Positions 51,401 through 60,613 of a DNA stretch of 64,000 bases are shown piece after piece (the stretch's first letter is position 1; the number at the start of each line of letters is the position of its first letter). The stretch spans positions 124,001 to 188,000 of the forward strand of contig NZ_JBOFIN010000146.1 in NCBI RefSeq assembly GCF_051650185.1. The letters run 5' to 3'. Both the position numbers and the translations under genes were made by a program. The notes below the pieces were generated by a model that ran no database searches, was not told where the DNA came from, and was given only the letters and a program-made list of their open reading frames with translations. This DNA comes from Scandinavium sp051650185. Lineage in GTDB: Bacteria > Pseudomonadota > Gammaproteobacteria > Enterobacterales > Enterobacteriaceae.

Positions 51401-53251
51401 TTATTTTTCTGCCGCCGGGAACAGCAATGCGTCGCGCAAGAGGTGGTCGTTCCCGCGACGGCGAGTGAAGCCAATCCTGTCGAAGTATTCAAGGATTTGA
51501 ATTGTCAGCTTGCGGCCCACGTTCAGGCTGTCACGGAAATCGGCCGCACAGGCCGATCCTCTCGCCAGATCCAGCTGGCGGATCAATCCGGCAAACTGCA
51601 CAATCCGATCGTTGCGGTAATAACGATCTTTGACGATCGCCGTAATCATCCCCTGCTGCGCGGCCTGCCGTAACGTCACGCGCATGACCTGTTCGTCGCT
51701 GCCCGTTTCTTTTGCCAAATCCCGCACCCACCAGGGTTCATCGCCAAACAGCGGTTCCACTTTTTGCCACAGCACGGCCTGTTCGTCAGTAAAACCGGCT
51801 TTGTGATCCGGCAGATGCAGCCAGCCGTGGTGGCTATTGATCAGCCCCGACGAGCGCATTTGCTCAATCAGCATCAGCACCAGCGCTTCGTCTTCCATTG
51901 GCAAAGCGATACGACGCAGACGTTCCCGCCCAGGCCCCGGCTCATCGCGATGCTGCTCATGATAAACGGACAACGCATTTAGCAGCTTTTGCTGCCAGCG
52001 CTGGCCCAGTGCGCCGCTCAACACGCTGTCACCTGCCCGCAGCAGGTCTGGCAGTTGAAGCAACGGCGTTAATCCTTCGTCATTAAGCTGACGCGCCCAG
52101 CCAAATTCACTCAGGCGCAGGGCATCACGTTGCAGGTGGACATTGAATGCTTCTGCGTCCGTGCTCACCTGAGCGAGTTGCGCCAGCCACTGCAAATATT
52201 CCGGCTTACGTTTACCGCGACGAGGCGGGTTCAGCGTTACCACGCGCGCACCTGCGAGGGTGGTTCTGGCAGAGATATCTCGCAGCACCAGCCTGTCGTC
52301 ATCCGCCAGCCACAGCGGCGTATCTAATACCAGTTCCGCCAGATTATTTTCCAGCAGCGAGACGCGCCCGGTGATATGGCTTGCGGCATGATGAAGATGC
52401 AGCGGCTGCCACTGTGTGAGCGGCGTGTGACAATACAGCTCAACAATGACGCGCTCTGAGGGTTCTGCTGGCTGCTGCGCCAGCAGCCAGTCGCCACGGG
52501 TGACTTCTTCTTTTTGCGCATCACCGGCAATGTTCAGCGCAATACGCTGCCCGGCGTGTGCCTGTTCTGTCGGCTGGTTTTGCGCGTGCAGCCCACGTAC
52601 GCGCATGGGTTTGTTGACGCCTGTCAGCCAGAGCGTATCGCCAACCTTCACTTCGCCCGTCAGCGCAGTGCCGGTCACGACAAGGCCTGCGCCTTTCACG
52701 GTGAATGCCCGGTCAATCGCCAGGCGGAAACGTTGGTGTTCTGCATGCTGGCGTTCTGCCAGATTCAGCAGGTGTTCACGTAAGGCCCCGATACCGCGCA
52801 TTTCCGTGGCGGCAGTTTCGAACAACGTGGCATCGTTGAAGCCGTATTCTTGTAAAACATCGGTGACTTGCTGACGAACGTCGGTAATACGATCGCTATC
52901 AACGCGATCGGTTTTGGTCAGAGCGACGGTGATAGTCGGCTTGCCGGTCAGTTGCAAAATCGCCAGATGTTCGCGGGTTTGCGCCATGACGCCGTCATCG
53001 CACGCCACCACCAGCAGGGCATGATCGATGCCGCCGACGCCCGCCAGCATATTGGCGAGGAATTTTTCATGGCCTGGCACATCGATAAACCCCGGCACGC
53101 GGCCATCAGGCTGCGGCCAGTAGGCGTACCCCAAATCGATGGTCATGCCACGCGCTTTCTCTTCCGGCAAGCGGGAGGCATTTACGCCCGTGATAGCCTG
53201 CAATAAGGTGGTTTTGCCGTGGTCAACGTGCCCGGCGGTGGCAATAATCAT
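51401..53251 (-). CDS. selB: Selenocysteine-specific elongation factor SelB
   Basis: This 616-residue protein (E. coli 614) is a translation GTPase that brings selenocysteyl-tRNA(Sec) to UGA codons next to a SECIS hairpin. GTP-binding motifs are GHVDHGKTTL, DVPGHEKF and LTKTD. EF-Tu-like barrels follow, and the C-terminal third consists of winged helices that bind SECIS RNA. The start overlaps the selA stop by 4 bp (ATGA), so selAB are translationally coupled as in E. coli. Confidence 0.97.
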   Translation of the reverse strand: MIIATAGHVDHGKTTLLQAITGVNASRLPEEKARGMTIDLGYAYWPQPDGRVPGFIDVPGHEKFLANMLAGVGGIDHALLVVACDDGVMAQTREHLAILQLTGKPTITVALTKTDRVDSDRITDVRQQVTDVLQEYGFNDATLFETAATEMRGIGALREHLLNLAERQHAEHQRFRLAIDRAFTVKGAGLVVTGTALTGEVKVGDTLWLTGVNKPMRVRGLHAQNQPTEQAHAGQRIALNIAGDAQKEEVTRGDWLLAQQPAEPSERVIVELYCHTPLTQWQPLHLHHAASHITGRVSLLENNLAELVLDTPLWLADDDRLVLRDISARTTLAGARVVTLNPPRRGKRKPEYLQWLAQLAQVSTDAEAFNVHLQRDALRLSEFGWARQLNDEGLTPLLQLPDLLRAGDSVLSGALGQRWQQKLLNALSVYHEQHRDEPGPGRERLRRIALPMEDEALVLMLIEQMRSSGLINSHHGWLHLPDHKAGFTDEQAVLWQKVEPLFGDEPWWVRDLAKETGSDEQVMRVTLRQAAQQGMITAIVKDRYYRNDRIVQFAGLIRQLDLARGSACAADFRDSLNVGRKLTIQILEYFDRIGFTRRRGNDHLLRDALLFPAAEK

Positions 53252-54636
53252 TTCAGCACACTCTCCAGAAAGCGCGCCTCGTCATCAAGGCAGCGCAAAT
53301 CCAGCCATAAACGTCCGTCATAGATACGCCCTAACACTGGTAATTCACGCTGTCGCCAGCTTTCTGCCAGCGCTTCAAGCGTGCTGCCTCGCCCGTCATT
53401 CGGCGTCAGCGTTAACGCCTGAGAAGGCAGGCGATCGACGGGCAGCGAGCCACTGCCTATCTGAGACAGACACGGCTCAAGGCGCACGGTGAAATCAGGA
53501 TATTGGGCTTGCAACGGTGCAAGTAAGCGCTCGCCCTGCTTACGAATCTCATCCTGTTGCCGCGTTAACAGGCGTAAGGTTGGCAGCGCTTGCTGGAGTT
53601 TTTCAGGATGCAGATACAGGCGTAGCGTGGCTTCCAGTGCTGCCAGCGTCATTTTATCGGCGCGCAACGCACGCTTGAGCGGATGCTGTTGCAGTGTCGC
53701 AATCAGCTCACGTTTGCCGACAATAATGCCCGCCTGCGGGCCACCGAGCAGCTTGTCGCCTGAGAAACTCACGAGGCTCACGCCGCTGGCAATCAGCTCC
53801 TGCGGCATCGGCTCTTTCGGCAGGCCATACTGGCTCAAATCCACCAGCGAACCGCTGCCTAAATCCGCGACCACCGGAATGCCTTTCTCCTGCCCGATGG
53901 AGGCCAGTTCGGCTTCATCAACCGCTTTGGTAAACCCTTCAATGCTGTAGTTGCTGGTGTGGACCTTCATCAGCAGCCCGGTGTTTTCATTAATCGCGTT
54001 GACGTAATCACAGGCGTGAGTGCGGTTAGTCGTGCCCACTTCATGCAGCGTGCAGCCCGCCTGGCGCATGACATCAGGAATACGGAATGCGCCGCCGATC
54101 TCCACCAGTTCGCCGCGTGAAACCACCACTTCTTTACCGTTCGCCGTGGCTGCCAGCATTAACAATACCGCTGCGGCGTTGTTGTTGACGATACAGGCGT
54201 CTTCCGCCCCCGTCAGACGGCACAGCAGTTCAGCCAGCGCGCTGTCGCGATGCCCACGTCCGGCGCCATCCAGCGAGTATTCCAGCGTGACGGGCGAACG
54301 CATGACTTCACTGACCGCCGCAACCGCCGCTTCCGACTGCAACGCCCGGCCCAGATTGGTGTGCAGCACCGTGCCGGTGAGGTTTATCACCGGGCGCAGC
54401 TTGCTTTGCGTATCCCCGGTAAGTCGCGCCTGTGCTGCCTGGTGCCAGTTCTGGCACCACTCTGGCAACACATTACTTTCGCGAATGCTGGCCCGCGCCT
54501 CGTCCTGCAACTGACGCAATACCGCGACAAGCTGGCTGTGACCGAAATGCTCGATAAGTGGGAGAAACGCCGGATCGCGCAACAGGCGGTCCGTAGCGGG
54601 AAGGTGACTGAACAGCGAAGGGGTTTCGGTGGTCAT
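53248..54636 (-). CDS. selA: L-seryl-tRNA(Sec) selenium transferase SelA
   Basis: This 462-residue protein (E. coli 463) is a PLP enzyme converting seryl-tRNA(Sec) to selenocysteyl-tRNA(Sec) with selenophosphate. The PLP lysine is in SLVSFSGDKLLGGPQAG. Other conserved blocks are GTVLHTNLGRALQSEAAV and IVNNNAAAVLLMLAATANG. Its presence means the organism makes selenoproteins, such as formate dehydrogenases encoded elsewhere. It is upstream of selB and downstream of yibF. Confidence 0.97.
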   Translation of the reverse strand: MTTETPSLFSHLPATDRLLRDPAFLPLIEHFGHSQLVAVLRQLQDEARASIRESNVLPEWCQNWHQAAQARLTGDTQSKLRPVINLTGTVLHTNLGRALQSEAAVAAVSEVMRSPVTLEYSLDGAGRGHRDSALAELLCRLTGAEDACIVNNNAAAVLLMLAATANGKEVVVSRGELVEIGGAFRIPDVMRQAGCTLHEVGTTNRTHACDYVNAINENTGLLMKVHTSNYSIEGFTKAVDEAELASIGQEKGIPVVADLGSGSLVDLSQYGLPKEPMPQELIASGVSLVSFSGDKLLGGPQAGIIVGKRELIATLQQHPLKRALRADKMTLAALEATLRLYLHPEKLQQALPTLRLLTRQQDEIRKQGERLLAPLQAQYPDFTVRLEPCLSQIGSGSLPVDRLPSQALTLTPNDGRGSTLEALAESWRQRELPVLGRIYDGRLWLDLRCLDDEARFLESVLK

Positions 54637-54729
54637 GAATAAGCCTGTGGTTTGCCCCCTCCCGACGGGAGAGGGGAATCAACGTGCAGGAATTGTACTG
54701 TTATTTTGCTCAGAGAGTTATTGATCGCG

Positions 54730-55338
54730 TTACGCTTTTGGCGGTTCTGTGCGGGCAAAACTGTCGCGCTGGAACAGTGTCTCGACCAGTTTGACCAGAT
54801 GAGGGCGCGTCGCGCACCAGCCCGGAGAGACGTGGCGGAAATTGAGATAACCCACGGCGCAGGCTGTGGCGATGGTTGCCAGGTTCAGCTCGTCCGCTTT
54901 AAGCGTGCCGTCCGCCACATAGCTTTCCAGCGCATCCAGCCCCCGGCTAATTTTCTCACGCTGACGCACCAGCTCTTCCGGCGACTGCTGGGCCGCCGGG
55001 CGTGCCTGTTCGCGTACCGACACCAGACCCGCATCCATGATGCCATCGGCCAGCGCTTCAAGCTGACGCATATGCAGGGCGGCTTTGGCATCGCGAGGCA
55101 CCATCGCCGGAGCAATATTCAGTTGCTCAATATACTGGGCGATAATCGGCGAATCATACCAGCACTCGCCCTCGTCGGTGACCAGCGCGGGCACTTTGCC
55201 GAGCGGATTAAACTGCGCCACGCCGTTGACGGCGTTATAGGGCATCTCGTTGATAAACTCGAAGGTGATCCCCTTTTCCAGCAGAATCACCGAAATTTTA
55301 CGCACAAACGGGCTGGTGTAGCTCCCGATCAGTTTCAT
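54730..55338 (-). CDS. yibF: Glutathione S-transferase-like protein YibF
   Basis: This 202-residue protein is equal in length to E. coli YibF. The N-terminal thioredoxin-like half (MKLIGSYTSPFVRKISVILL, FNPLGKVPALV, DSPIIAQYIE) binds glutathione, and the C-terminal half is helical. The substrate is unknown. The start at 55338 follows homology and AGGGAG; the open frame runs eight codons further upstream. It is located directly upstream of selAB, as in E. coli. Confidence 0.94.
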   Translation of the reverse strand: MKLIGSYTSPFVRKISVILLEKGITFEFINEMPYNAVNGVAQFNPLGKVPALVTDEGECWYDSPIIAQYIEQLNIAPAMVPRDAKAALHMRQLEALADGIMDAGLVSVREQARPAAQQSPEELVRQREKISRGLDALESYVADGTLKADELNLATIATACAVGYLNFRHVSPGWCATRPHLVKLVETLFQRDSFARTEPPKA

Positions 55339-55399
55339 CGCCTGCTCCCTGATAGTCAGCAAAAATATCAGTATGGCGCAGGCGACGTAAAAATTCAGG

Positions 55400-56536
55400 T
55401 TAATGATCGAGATACAGATAGTGCATCCAGCTGGTCATGCGCAGCAGCACTTTTCGCATCACGGAAACATGGGAGAAGTGGTCGGAATAGACCGCTACCT
55501 GGGCGTATATCCCGTCCGGCAAAGCGTCCACATCAGCATTCGGGCTCAGTTCAATCGTGGCGATCACCCCATCCATCCCCGGTGCGACCGTTAAGGATTG
55601 CAGCGCCCCTTGTGCCTGATAAGAGCCGCCTGGCACCACGGGCAGAATACTGGTCAGCTTGCCGCCGAACACCTGACCGGGCAGGGCATTAAACACCACT
55701 TCGGCTTCATCACCCGGCTTCAGACGCAGCAGGGAATTTTGCCGGAACTGGGCCACAATCTGGCGCTTCTGTTCTGGAATAAAGACCATCACCGGGCGCA
55801 GCGGCAGCGCTGCGGCGTAGGTGCCCGGGCGAATCAGCACCTGGGTGATATAGCCATTACTGGGTGCCCGAACGATGGTCTGATCAAGGTTATATTTTGC
55901 CTCCGTCAGCTGCGCCCGCAGAGAGGCAATTTGCGACTGCTCGCCGTTCGCCTTGCTGTCCAGTTGGCTCTGAATCTGGGTCTGCTCGGCAACGGACGCT
56001 TTCACCATCGCATCCTGCGCCAGATAATTTTGTCTGGCGTTGTCGATATCACTTTCTGAGAACGGATTCACTCTTGCCTTACTTCCCTGCAAATAGCGTT
56101 GATAATCTTTATACAGGCGGTCACGCTCAGCGGACACGCGTGTTGTATTGGCTTGCGCCTCAGAAAGCTGCGCCTTAAGCACGTCAATATTATGCGTCGC
56201 GGTCACCAGGTCCGCCTGTAATCGGTCTACGCGAGCCTGATAGCGCGTGGGATCCAGCTTAAATAACACATCGCCTTTTTTAATCAGCTGATTATTTTTA
56301 TCCGTTACCTCGCTAACAATTCCTGTCACCTGCGGGGTGATGGGAATTGAGATCACGGCTTTCTGCGCCGTAAAGGTATACGGGTGGTTATAGTTCATCA
56401 GTAATATCAGACCGGCGACAATAAATACGCCACCCAGGGTCGCGGTCGCCAGCGTCCATTGATTGACCGGAATGCGGAAGATCTTAAATATCGCCCAAGC
56501 AAAGGCCACATAAGTTAATACGATTAACAGATCCAT
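55400..56536 (-). CDS. yibH: HlyD-family membrane fusion protein YibH
   Basis: This 378-residue protein, orthologous to E. coli YibH, has an N-terminal membrane helix and short hydrophobic segment (residues about 3-45). It then has a HlyD/EmrA-like lipoyl and alpha-hairpin region (ISIPITPQVTGIVSEVTDKN; hairpin about 95-210) and the second lipoyl half (TIVRAPSNGYITQVLIRPGT). No dedicated pump gene is adjacent. YibI precedes it by 2 bases, suggesting that the two form one functional unit of unknown substrate. Confidence 0.93.
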   Translation of the reverse strand: MDLLIVLTYVAFAWAIFKIFRIPVNQWTLATATLGGVFIVAGLILLMNYNHPYTFTAQKAVISIPITPQVTGIVSEVTDKNNQLIKKGDVLFKLDPTRYQARVDRLQADLVTATHNIDVLKAQLSEAQANTTRVSAERDRLYKDYQRYLQGSKARVNPFSESDIDNARQNYLAQDAMVKASVAEQTQIQSQLDSKANGEQSQIASLRAQLTEAKYNLDQTIVRAPSNGYITQVLIRPGTYAAALPLRPVMVFIPEQKRQIVAQFRQNSLLRLKPGDEAEVVFNALPGQVFGGKLTSILPVVPGGSYQAQGALQSLTVAPGMDGVIATIELSPNADVDALPDGIYAQVAVYSDHFSHVSVMRKVLLRMTSWMHYLYLDH

Positions 56537-56538
56537 GG

Positions 56539-56907
56539 TTATTGCTCCGGCGTGTTCTTCTGAACGGGCGTTTGCACGTCCGCCAGCTTCCTTTCCAGCT
56601 CTGCAATACGTCTGGACAGTGCATCAATGTCGGGATTGACGTCAGGCGGGGAACCGGACGGCGAAATGTGGTTTTGCATTCCCCAGCCGCGCTCAGGCTG
56701 GTACAGCGTGGCCCATATCCACAGGAACGGCCAGATAGCGTGGAGCGTGAACAGGCTTATCCACCCTGCCGTGTGGATCGCGTCGGCATGAGGATGGTTG
56801 CGCTTTTTGGCCATATTGTAAGGAATATCGTGAATGGCGATGATGCCGTAAAACAGGACCAGGAAGACGAAAATTAAAACGCCCAGCGCAAAATAGTTAA
56901 GAAACAT
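56539..56907 (-). CDS. yibI: DUF3302 inner-membrane protein YibI
   Basis: This 122-residue protein matches E. coli YibI (about 120). Two hydrophobic helices (about 5-27 and 48-68) are followed by a C-terminal coiled-coil-like tail (DIDALSRRIAELERKLADVQ). It is the first gene of the yibIH operon, divergent from mtlA. DUF3302 proteins regularly accompany HlyD-type adaptors, and their function is not known. Confidence 0.92.
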   Translation of the reverse strand: MFLNYFALGVLIFVFLVLFYGIIAIHDIPYNMAKKRNHPHADAIHTAGWISLFTLHAIWPFLWIWATLYQPERGWGMQNHISPSGSPPDVNPDIDALSRRIAELERKLADVQTPVQKNTPEQ

Positions 56908-57077
56908 AGCTGCCTCTTATTACGCTCTGAAGGAAAGGAAAGGTGCCCTGGTGGGAACCGCCTCTCCCACTGTCACTCAAGCATAATAAGGCTTTGCTAT
57001 TCTCGCTATGAATGTAGAGTTTATTTCTTATTCACCATGTCATTGAGTTACAGCCCGGGTCACGGCTCAGGGCAAAT

Positions 57078-57093
57078 TCAGGCCTGGATCACA
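57078..57093 (+). promoter_or_regulatory. CRP site 1 of mtlA (weak)
   Basis: TCAGGCCTGGATCACA has one consensus CRP half-site (TCACA). E. coli mtlADR is reported to have five CRP sites, and this would complete the set. The gap 56908-57438 contains these sites and no gene. Confidence 0.4.
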
Positions 57094-57120
57094 TCAGGCT
57101 TTGTCTGAAGAAAAATATCT

Positions 57121-57136
57121 TGTGATCAACATCACA
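57121..57136 (+). promoter_or_regulatory. CRP site 2 of mtlA
   Basis: TGTGATCAACATCACA is a perfect match to the CRP consensus TGTGA-N6-TCACA. Confidence 0.85.
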
Positions 57137-57164
57137 TATCAATAACAAACCCATCATCACAAAA

Positions 57165-57180
57165 TGTGATTAACATCACA
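57165..57180 (+). promoter_or_regulatory. CRP site 3 of mtlA
   Basis: TGTGATTAACATCACA is a second perfect CRP consensus, starting 44 bases after site 2, about four helical turns, on the same DNA face. Confidence 0.85.
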
Positions 57181-57237
57181 TTAACAGCCTTGTCGGGGCT
57201 GTTTTTTGCGCTTAGTACTTTTTTTACACAGACATTT

Positions 57238-57253
57238 TGTGACGATGATCACT
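57238..57253 (+). promoter_or_regulatory. CRP site 4 of mtlA
   Basis: TGTGACGATGATCACT matches nine of the ten consensus CRP half-site bases. Confidence 0.75.
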
Positions 57254-57281
57254 TCATTTACGGCTCACCACCCTATATTAG

Positions 57282-57297
57282 CGTGATTAAGATCACA
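57282..57297 (+). promoter_or_regulatory. CRP site 5 of mtlA
   Basis: CGTGATTAAGATCACA matches nine of ten consensus bases. It lies 44 bases after site 4, repeating the spacing of sites 2 and 3. Confidence 0.75.
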
Positions 57298-57438
57298 CCA
57301 AAGGGTGCTAACTGGACAGTTGAACGATTCAGTGCCAGATTTCGCATCATCAACAGGGTCCGGCTACCTCTGCCGCCACTTAACAACAAACCTCGGGCTT
57401 TGGCCTGCGCGACAGCAAACATAAGAAGGGGTGTTTTT

Positions 57439-59361
57439 ATGTCATCCGATATCAAGATCAAAGTGCAAAGCTTTGGTCGCTTCCTCAGCAACATGGTGAT
57501 GCCAAACATCGGCGCGTTTATCGCGTGGGGGATTATCACCGCATTATTTATTCCGACAGGGTGGTTGCCGAACGAAACGCTGGCGAAGCTGGTCGGGCCG
57601 ATGATCACTTATCTGCTGCCGCTGCTCATCGGTTATACCGGTGGTCGTCTGGTTGGCGGTGACCGTGGTGGCGTGGTCGGTGCTATCACCACCATGGGCG
57701 TTATCGTCGGTGCAGACATGCCGATGTTCCTCGGCGCGATGATTGCCGGTCCTTTGGGCGGCTGGGCGATTAAGAAATTCGACGTCTGGGTTGATGGTAA
57801 GATCAAATCCGGTTTCGAAATGCTGGTGAACAACTTCTCCGCGGGCATCATCGGGATGATCCTCGCGATTCTGGCGTTCCTCGGCATTGGCCCTGCGGTT
57901 GAAGTGCTGTCCAAAGTGCTGGCGGCGGGCGTTAACTTCATGGTTGCGCACGACATGCTGCCACTGGCGTCTATCTTTGTTGAACCGGCGAAAATCCTGT
58001 TCCTCAATAACGCCATCAACCACGGTATCTTCTCGCCGCTGGGTATTCAGCAATCTCACGACCTCGGCAAGTCCATCTTCTTCCTGATTGAAGCTAACCC
58101 AGGCCCAGGTATGGGTGTTCTGCTGGCGTACATGTTCTTCGGTCGTGGTAGTGCGAAACAGTCTGCGGGCGGTGCGGCCATCATCCACTTCCTCGGCGGT
58201 ATCCACGAAATTTACTTCCCGTACGTGCTGATGAACCCACGTCTGATCCTGGCCGTTATCCTCGGCGGTATGACTGGCGTGTTCACTCTGAGCGTGCTGA
58301 ATGGCGGCCTGGTTTCACCTGCTTCACCAGGTTCTATCCTGGCGGTACTGGCGATGACGCCGAAAGGCGCGTACTTCGCTAACATTGCGGCTATCTGTGC
58401 GGCAATGGCGGTCTCCTTCGTGGTCTCTGCGATCCTGCTGAAAACCAGCAAAGTGAAAGAAGAAGACGACATCGAAGCGGCAACCCGTCGTATGCAGGAC
58501 ATGAAAGCAGAATCCAAAGGCGCTGCTTCTCCGCTGACCGCTGGTGATGTGACTAACGACCTGAGCCACGTGCGTAAAATCATCGTTGCCTGTGATGCCG
58601 GTATGGGCTCCAGCGCCATGGGTGCAGGCGTGCTGCGTAAGAAAGTCGCTGATGCGGGTCTGACCAACATCTCTGTGACCAACAGCGCGATCAACAACCT
58701 GCCGCCAGATGTAGACCTGGTCATCACTCACCGTGACCTGACCGAACGTGCGATGCGCCAGGTACCTCAGGCCCAGCACATTTCGCTGACCAACTTCCTC
58801 GACAGCGGCCTGTACACCAGCCTGACTGAGCGTCTGGTTGCGGCACAGCGTCACGAAGAGAACGAAGTGAAAGTCCGTGAAACGCTGCAAGGCAGCTTCG
58901 AGCAGGACGACAGCCATCTGTTCAAACTCGGCGCGGAAAACATCTTCCTCGGCTGCAAAGCCTTCAGCAAAGAAGAAGCCATCCGTTTTGCCGGTGAGCA
59001 ACTGGTGAAAGGCGGTTACGTTGAGCCGGAATACGTTGAAGCGATGCTGGAACGTGAAAAACTGACCCCAACGTATCTGGGTGAGTCCATCGCGGTACCG
59101 CACGGCACCATCGAAGCGAAAGACCGTGTGCTGAAAACCGGCGTGGTATTCTGTCAGTACCCGGACGGCGTGAAATTTGGTGATGAGCCAGACGACATTG
59201 CCCGCCTGGTGATTGGTATCGCGGCGCGTAATAACGAGCACATTCACGTTATCACCAGCCTCACCAACGCCCTGGATGACGAATCTGTTATCGAGCGTCT
59301 GGCTACCACCCACAGCGTGGCCGAAGTGCTGGCCCTGATTTCGGGTAACAAAGCAGCCTAA
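57439..59361 (+). CDS. mtlA: Mannitol-specific PTS enzyme IICBA
   Basis: This 640-residue protein (E. coli 637) imports and phosphorylates D-mannitol to mannitol 1-phosphate. The N-terminal IIC membrane domain (about 1-340) is nearly identical to E. coli. The IIB active cysteine lies in VACDAGMGSSAMG, and the IIA active histidine in IAVPHGTIEAKD. ATG 57439 follows AGAAGGGG; the open frame upstream only covers the CRP region. It heads mtlADR. Confidence 0.98.
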   Translation: MSSDIKIKVQSFGRFLSNMVMPNIGAFIAWGIITALFIPTGWLPNETLAKLVGPMITYLLPLLIGYTGGRLVGGDRGGVVGAITTMGVIVGADMPMFLGAMIAGPLGGWAIKKFDVWVDGKIKSGFEMLVNNFSAGIIGMILAILAFLGIGPAVEVLSKVLAAGVNFMVAHDMLPLASIFVEPAKILFLNNAINHGIFSPLGIQQSHDLGKSIFFLIEANPGPGMGVLLAYMFFGRGSAKQSAGGAAIIHFLGGIHEIYFPYVLMNPRLILAVILGGMTGVFTLSVLNGGLVSPASPGSILAVLAMTPKGAYFANIAAICAAMAVSFVVSAILLKTSKVKEEDDIEAATRRMQDMKAESKGAASPLTAGDVTNDLSHVRKIIVACDAGMGSSAMGAGVLRKKVADAGLTNISVTNSAINNLPPDVDLVITHRDLTERAMRQVPQAQHISLTNFLDSGLYTSLTERLVAAQRHEENEVKVRETLQGSFEQDDSHLFKLGAENIFLGCKAFSKEEAIRFAGEQLVKGGYVEPEYVEAMLEREKLTPTYLGESIAVPHGTIEAKDRVLKTGVVFCQYPDGVKFGDEPDDIARLVIGIAARNNEHIHVITSLTNALDDESVIERLATTHSVAEVLALISGNKAA

Positions 59362-59385
59362 GTTCTCCCACTCTCTCCCTACGGG

Positions 59386-59435
59386 GAGAGGGTTCGGGTG
59401 AGGGACTGCGGATTCGCCCTCACCCGAGCCCTCTC
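59386..59435. repeat. Long hairpin repeat between mtlA and mtlD
   Basis: GAGAGGGTTCGGGTGAGGG at 59386-59404 pairs with CCCTCACCCGAGCCCTCTC at 59417-59435 (18 of 19, the last a G-T pair). This widely dispersed bacterial palindrome type can slow exonucleases and set the mtlA:mtlD ratio. Confidence 0.75.
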
Positions 59436-59464
59436 GGGTAAAAACATTGATGAAGGTTAAGACT

Positions 59465-60613
59465 ATGAAAGCATTACATTTTGGCGCAGGTAATATCGGA
59501 CGTGGCTTTATCGGCAAACTGTTGGCCGATGCGGGTATCACCCTGACGTTCGCCGATGTGAATCAGGTGGTTCTGGATGCCCTGAATGCCCGTCATAGCT
59601 ATCAGGTGCACGTGGTTGGCGAGAATGAGCAGGTTGAAACCGTTTCTGGCGTGAATGCCGTCAGCAGCATCGGCGATGACGTGGTGGAGCTGATTGCTCA
59701 GGTTGATCTGGTGACTACCGCCGTTGGCCCGGTTGTGCTTGAGCGCATTGCCCCGGCCATCGCGAAAGGCCTGGCAAAACGTAAAGCCGCTGGCAACAAC
59801 ACGCCGCTGAACATCATCGCCTGTGAAAACATGGTGCGTGGTTCGACTCAGCTGAAAGGCCACGTTGATGCGGCGCTGGCCGCAGAAGATAAAGCCTGGG
59901 TTGCTGAGCACGTTGGCTTTGTGGATTCTGCCGTTGACCGCATCGTGCCGCCGTCTGCCTCCGCCACCAACGACCCGCTTGAAGTGACGGTAGAAACCTT
60001 CAGCGAGTGGATCGTCGACAAGACCCAGTTTAAAGGCACCCTGCCGACCATTCCGGGAATGGAATTAACTGATAACCTGATGGCATTTGTGGAACGCAAG
60101 CTCTTCACCCTGAACACCGGGCATGCTATAACCGCCTACCTCGGTAAGCTGGCAGGTCACCAGACCATCCGCGACGCGATTCTCGATGAAAAAATTCGTG
60201 CCGTGGTGAAAGGTGCCATGGAAGAGAGCGGCGCGGTGTTGATTAAGCGCTACGGTTTCGATGCCGATAAACACGCTGCCTATATCCAGAAAATCCTCGG
60301 TCGCTTTGAGAACCCGTATCTGAAAGATGACGTCGAGCGCGTTGGCCGCCAGCCGCTGCGCAAACTGAGCGCGGGCGACCGTCTGATTAAACCGCTGCTC
60401 GGCACGCTGGAATATGGCCTGCCGCATGCGAATCTGGTGAAAGGGATCGCGGGTGCGATGCACTACCGCAGTGAAGAAGACCCACAGGCGCTGGAACTGG
60501 CACAGCTTATCGAAGAGAAAGGCCCACAGGCCGCGTTGGCGCAAGTTTCCGGACTGGATGCCAACAGCGACGTGGTCGCGGAGGCGGTTAACGCATATAA
60601 CGCGATCAAATGA
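59465..60613 (+). CDS. mtlD: Mannitol-1-phosphate 5-dehydrogenase
   Basis: This 382-residue protein is equal in length to E. coli MtlD. It oxidises mannitol 1-phosphate to fructose 6-phosphate with NAD+. The Rossmann motif is FGAGNIGRGFIGKLL. The catalytic region includes KLFTLNTGHAITAYLGKLAG, with the conserved lysine and histidine. ATG 59465 matches the E. coli start (MKALHFGAGNIGRG). The stop overlaps mtlR by 4 bp (ATGA). Confidence 0.98.
   Translation: MKALHFGAGNIGRGFIGKLLADAGITLTFADVNQVVLDALNARHSYQVHVVGENEQVETVSGVNAVSSIGDDVVELIAQVDLVTTAVGPVVLERIAPAIAKGLAKRKAAGNNTPLNIIACENMVRGSTQLKGHVDAALAAEDKAWVAEHVGFVDSAVDRIVPPSASATNDPLEVTVETFSEWIVDKTQFKGTLPTIPGMELTDNLMAFVERKLFTLNTGHAITAYLGKLAGHQTIRDAILDEKIRAVVKGAMEESGAVLIKRYGFDADKHAAYIQKILGRFENPYLKDDVERVGRQPLRKLSAGDRLIKPLLGTLEYGLPHANLVKGIAGAMHYRSEEDPQALELAQLIEEKGPQAALAQVSGLDANSDVVAEAVNAYNAIK

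Noticed and set aside
57166..57438. N-terminal extension of MtlA by 91 residues
   Set aside because: It would translate the CRP sites and promoter. Homology to MtlA begins at 57439 with a good ribosome site.
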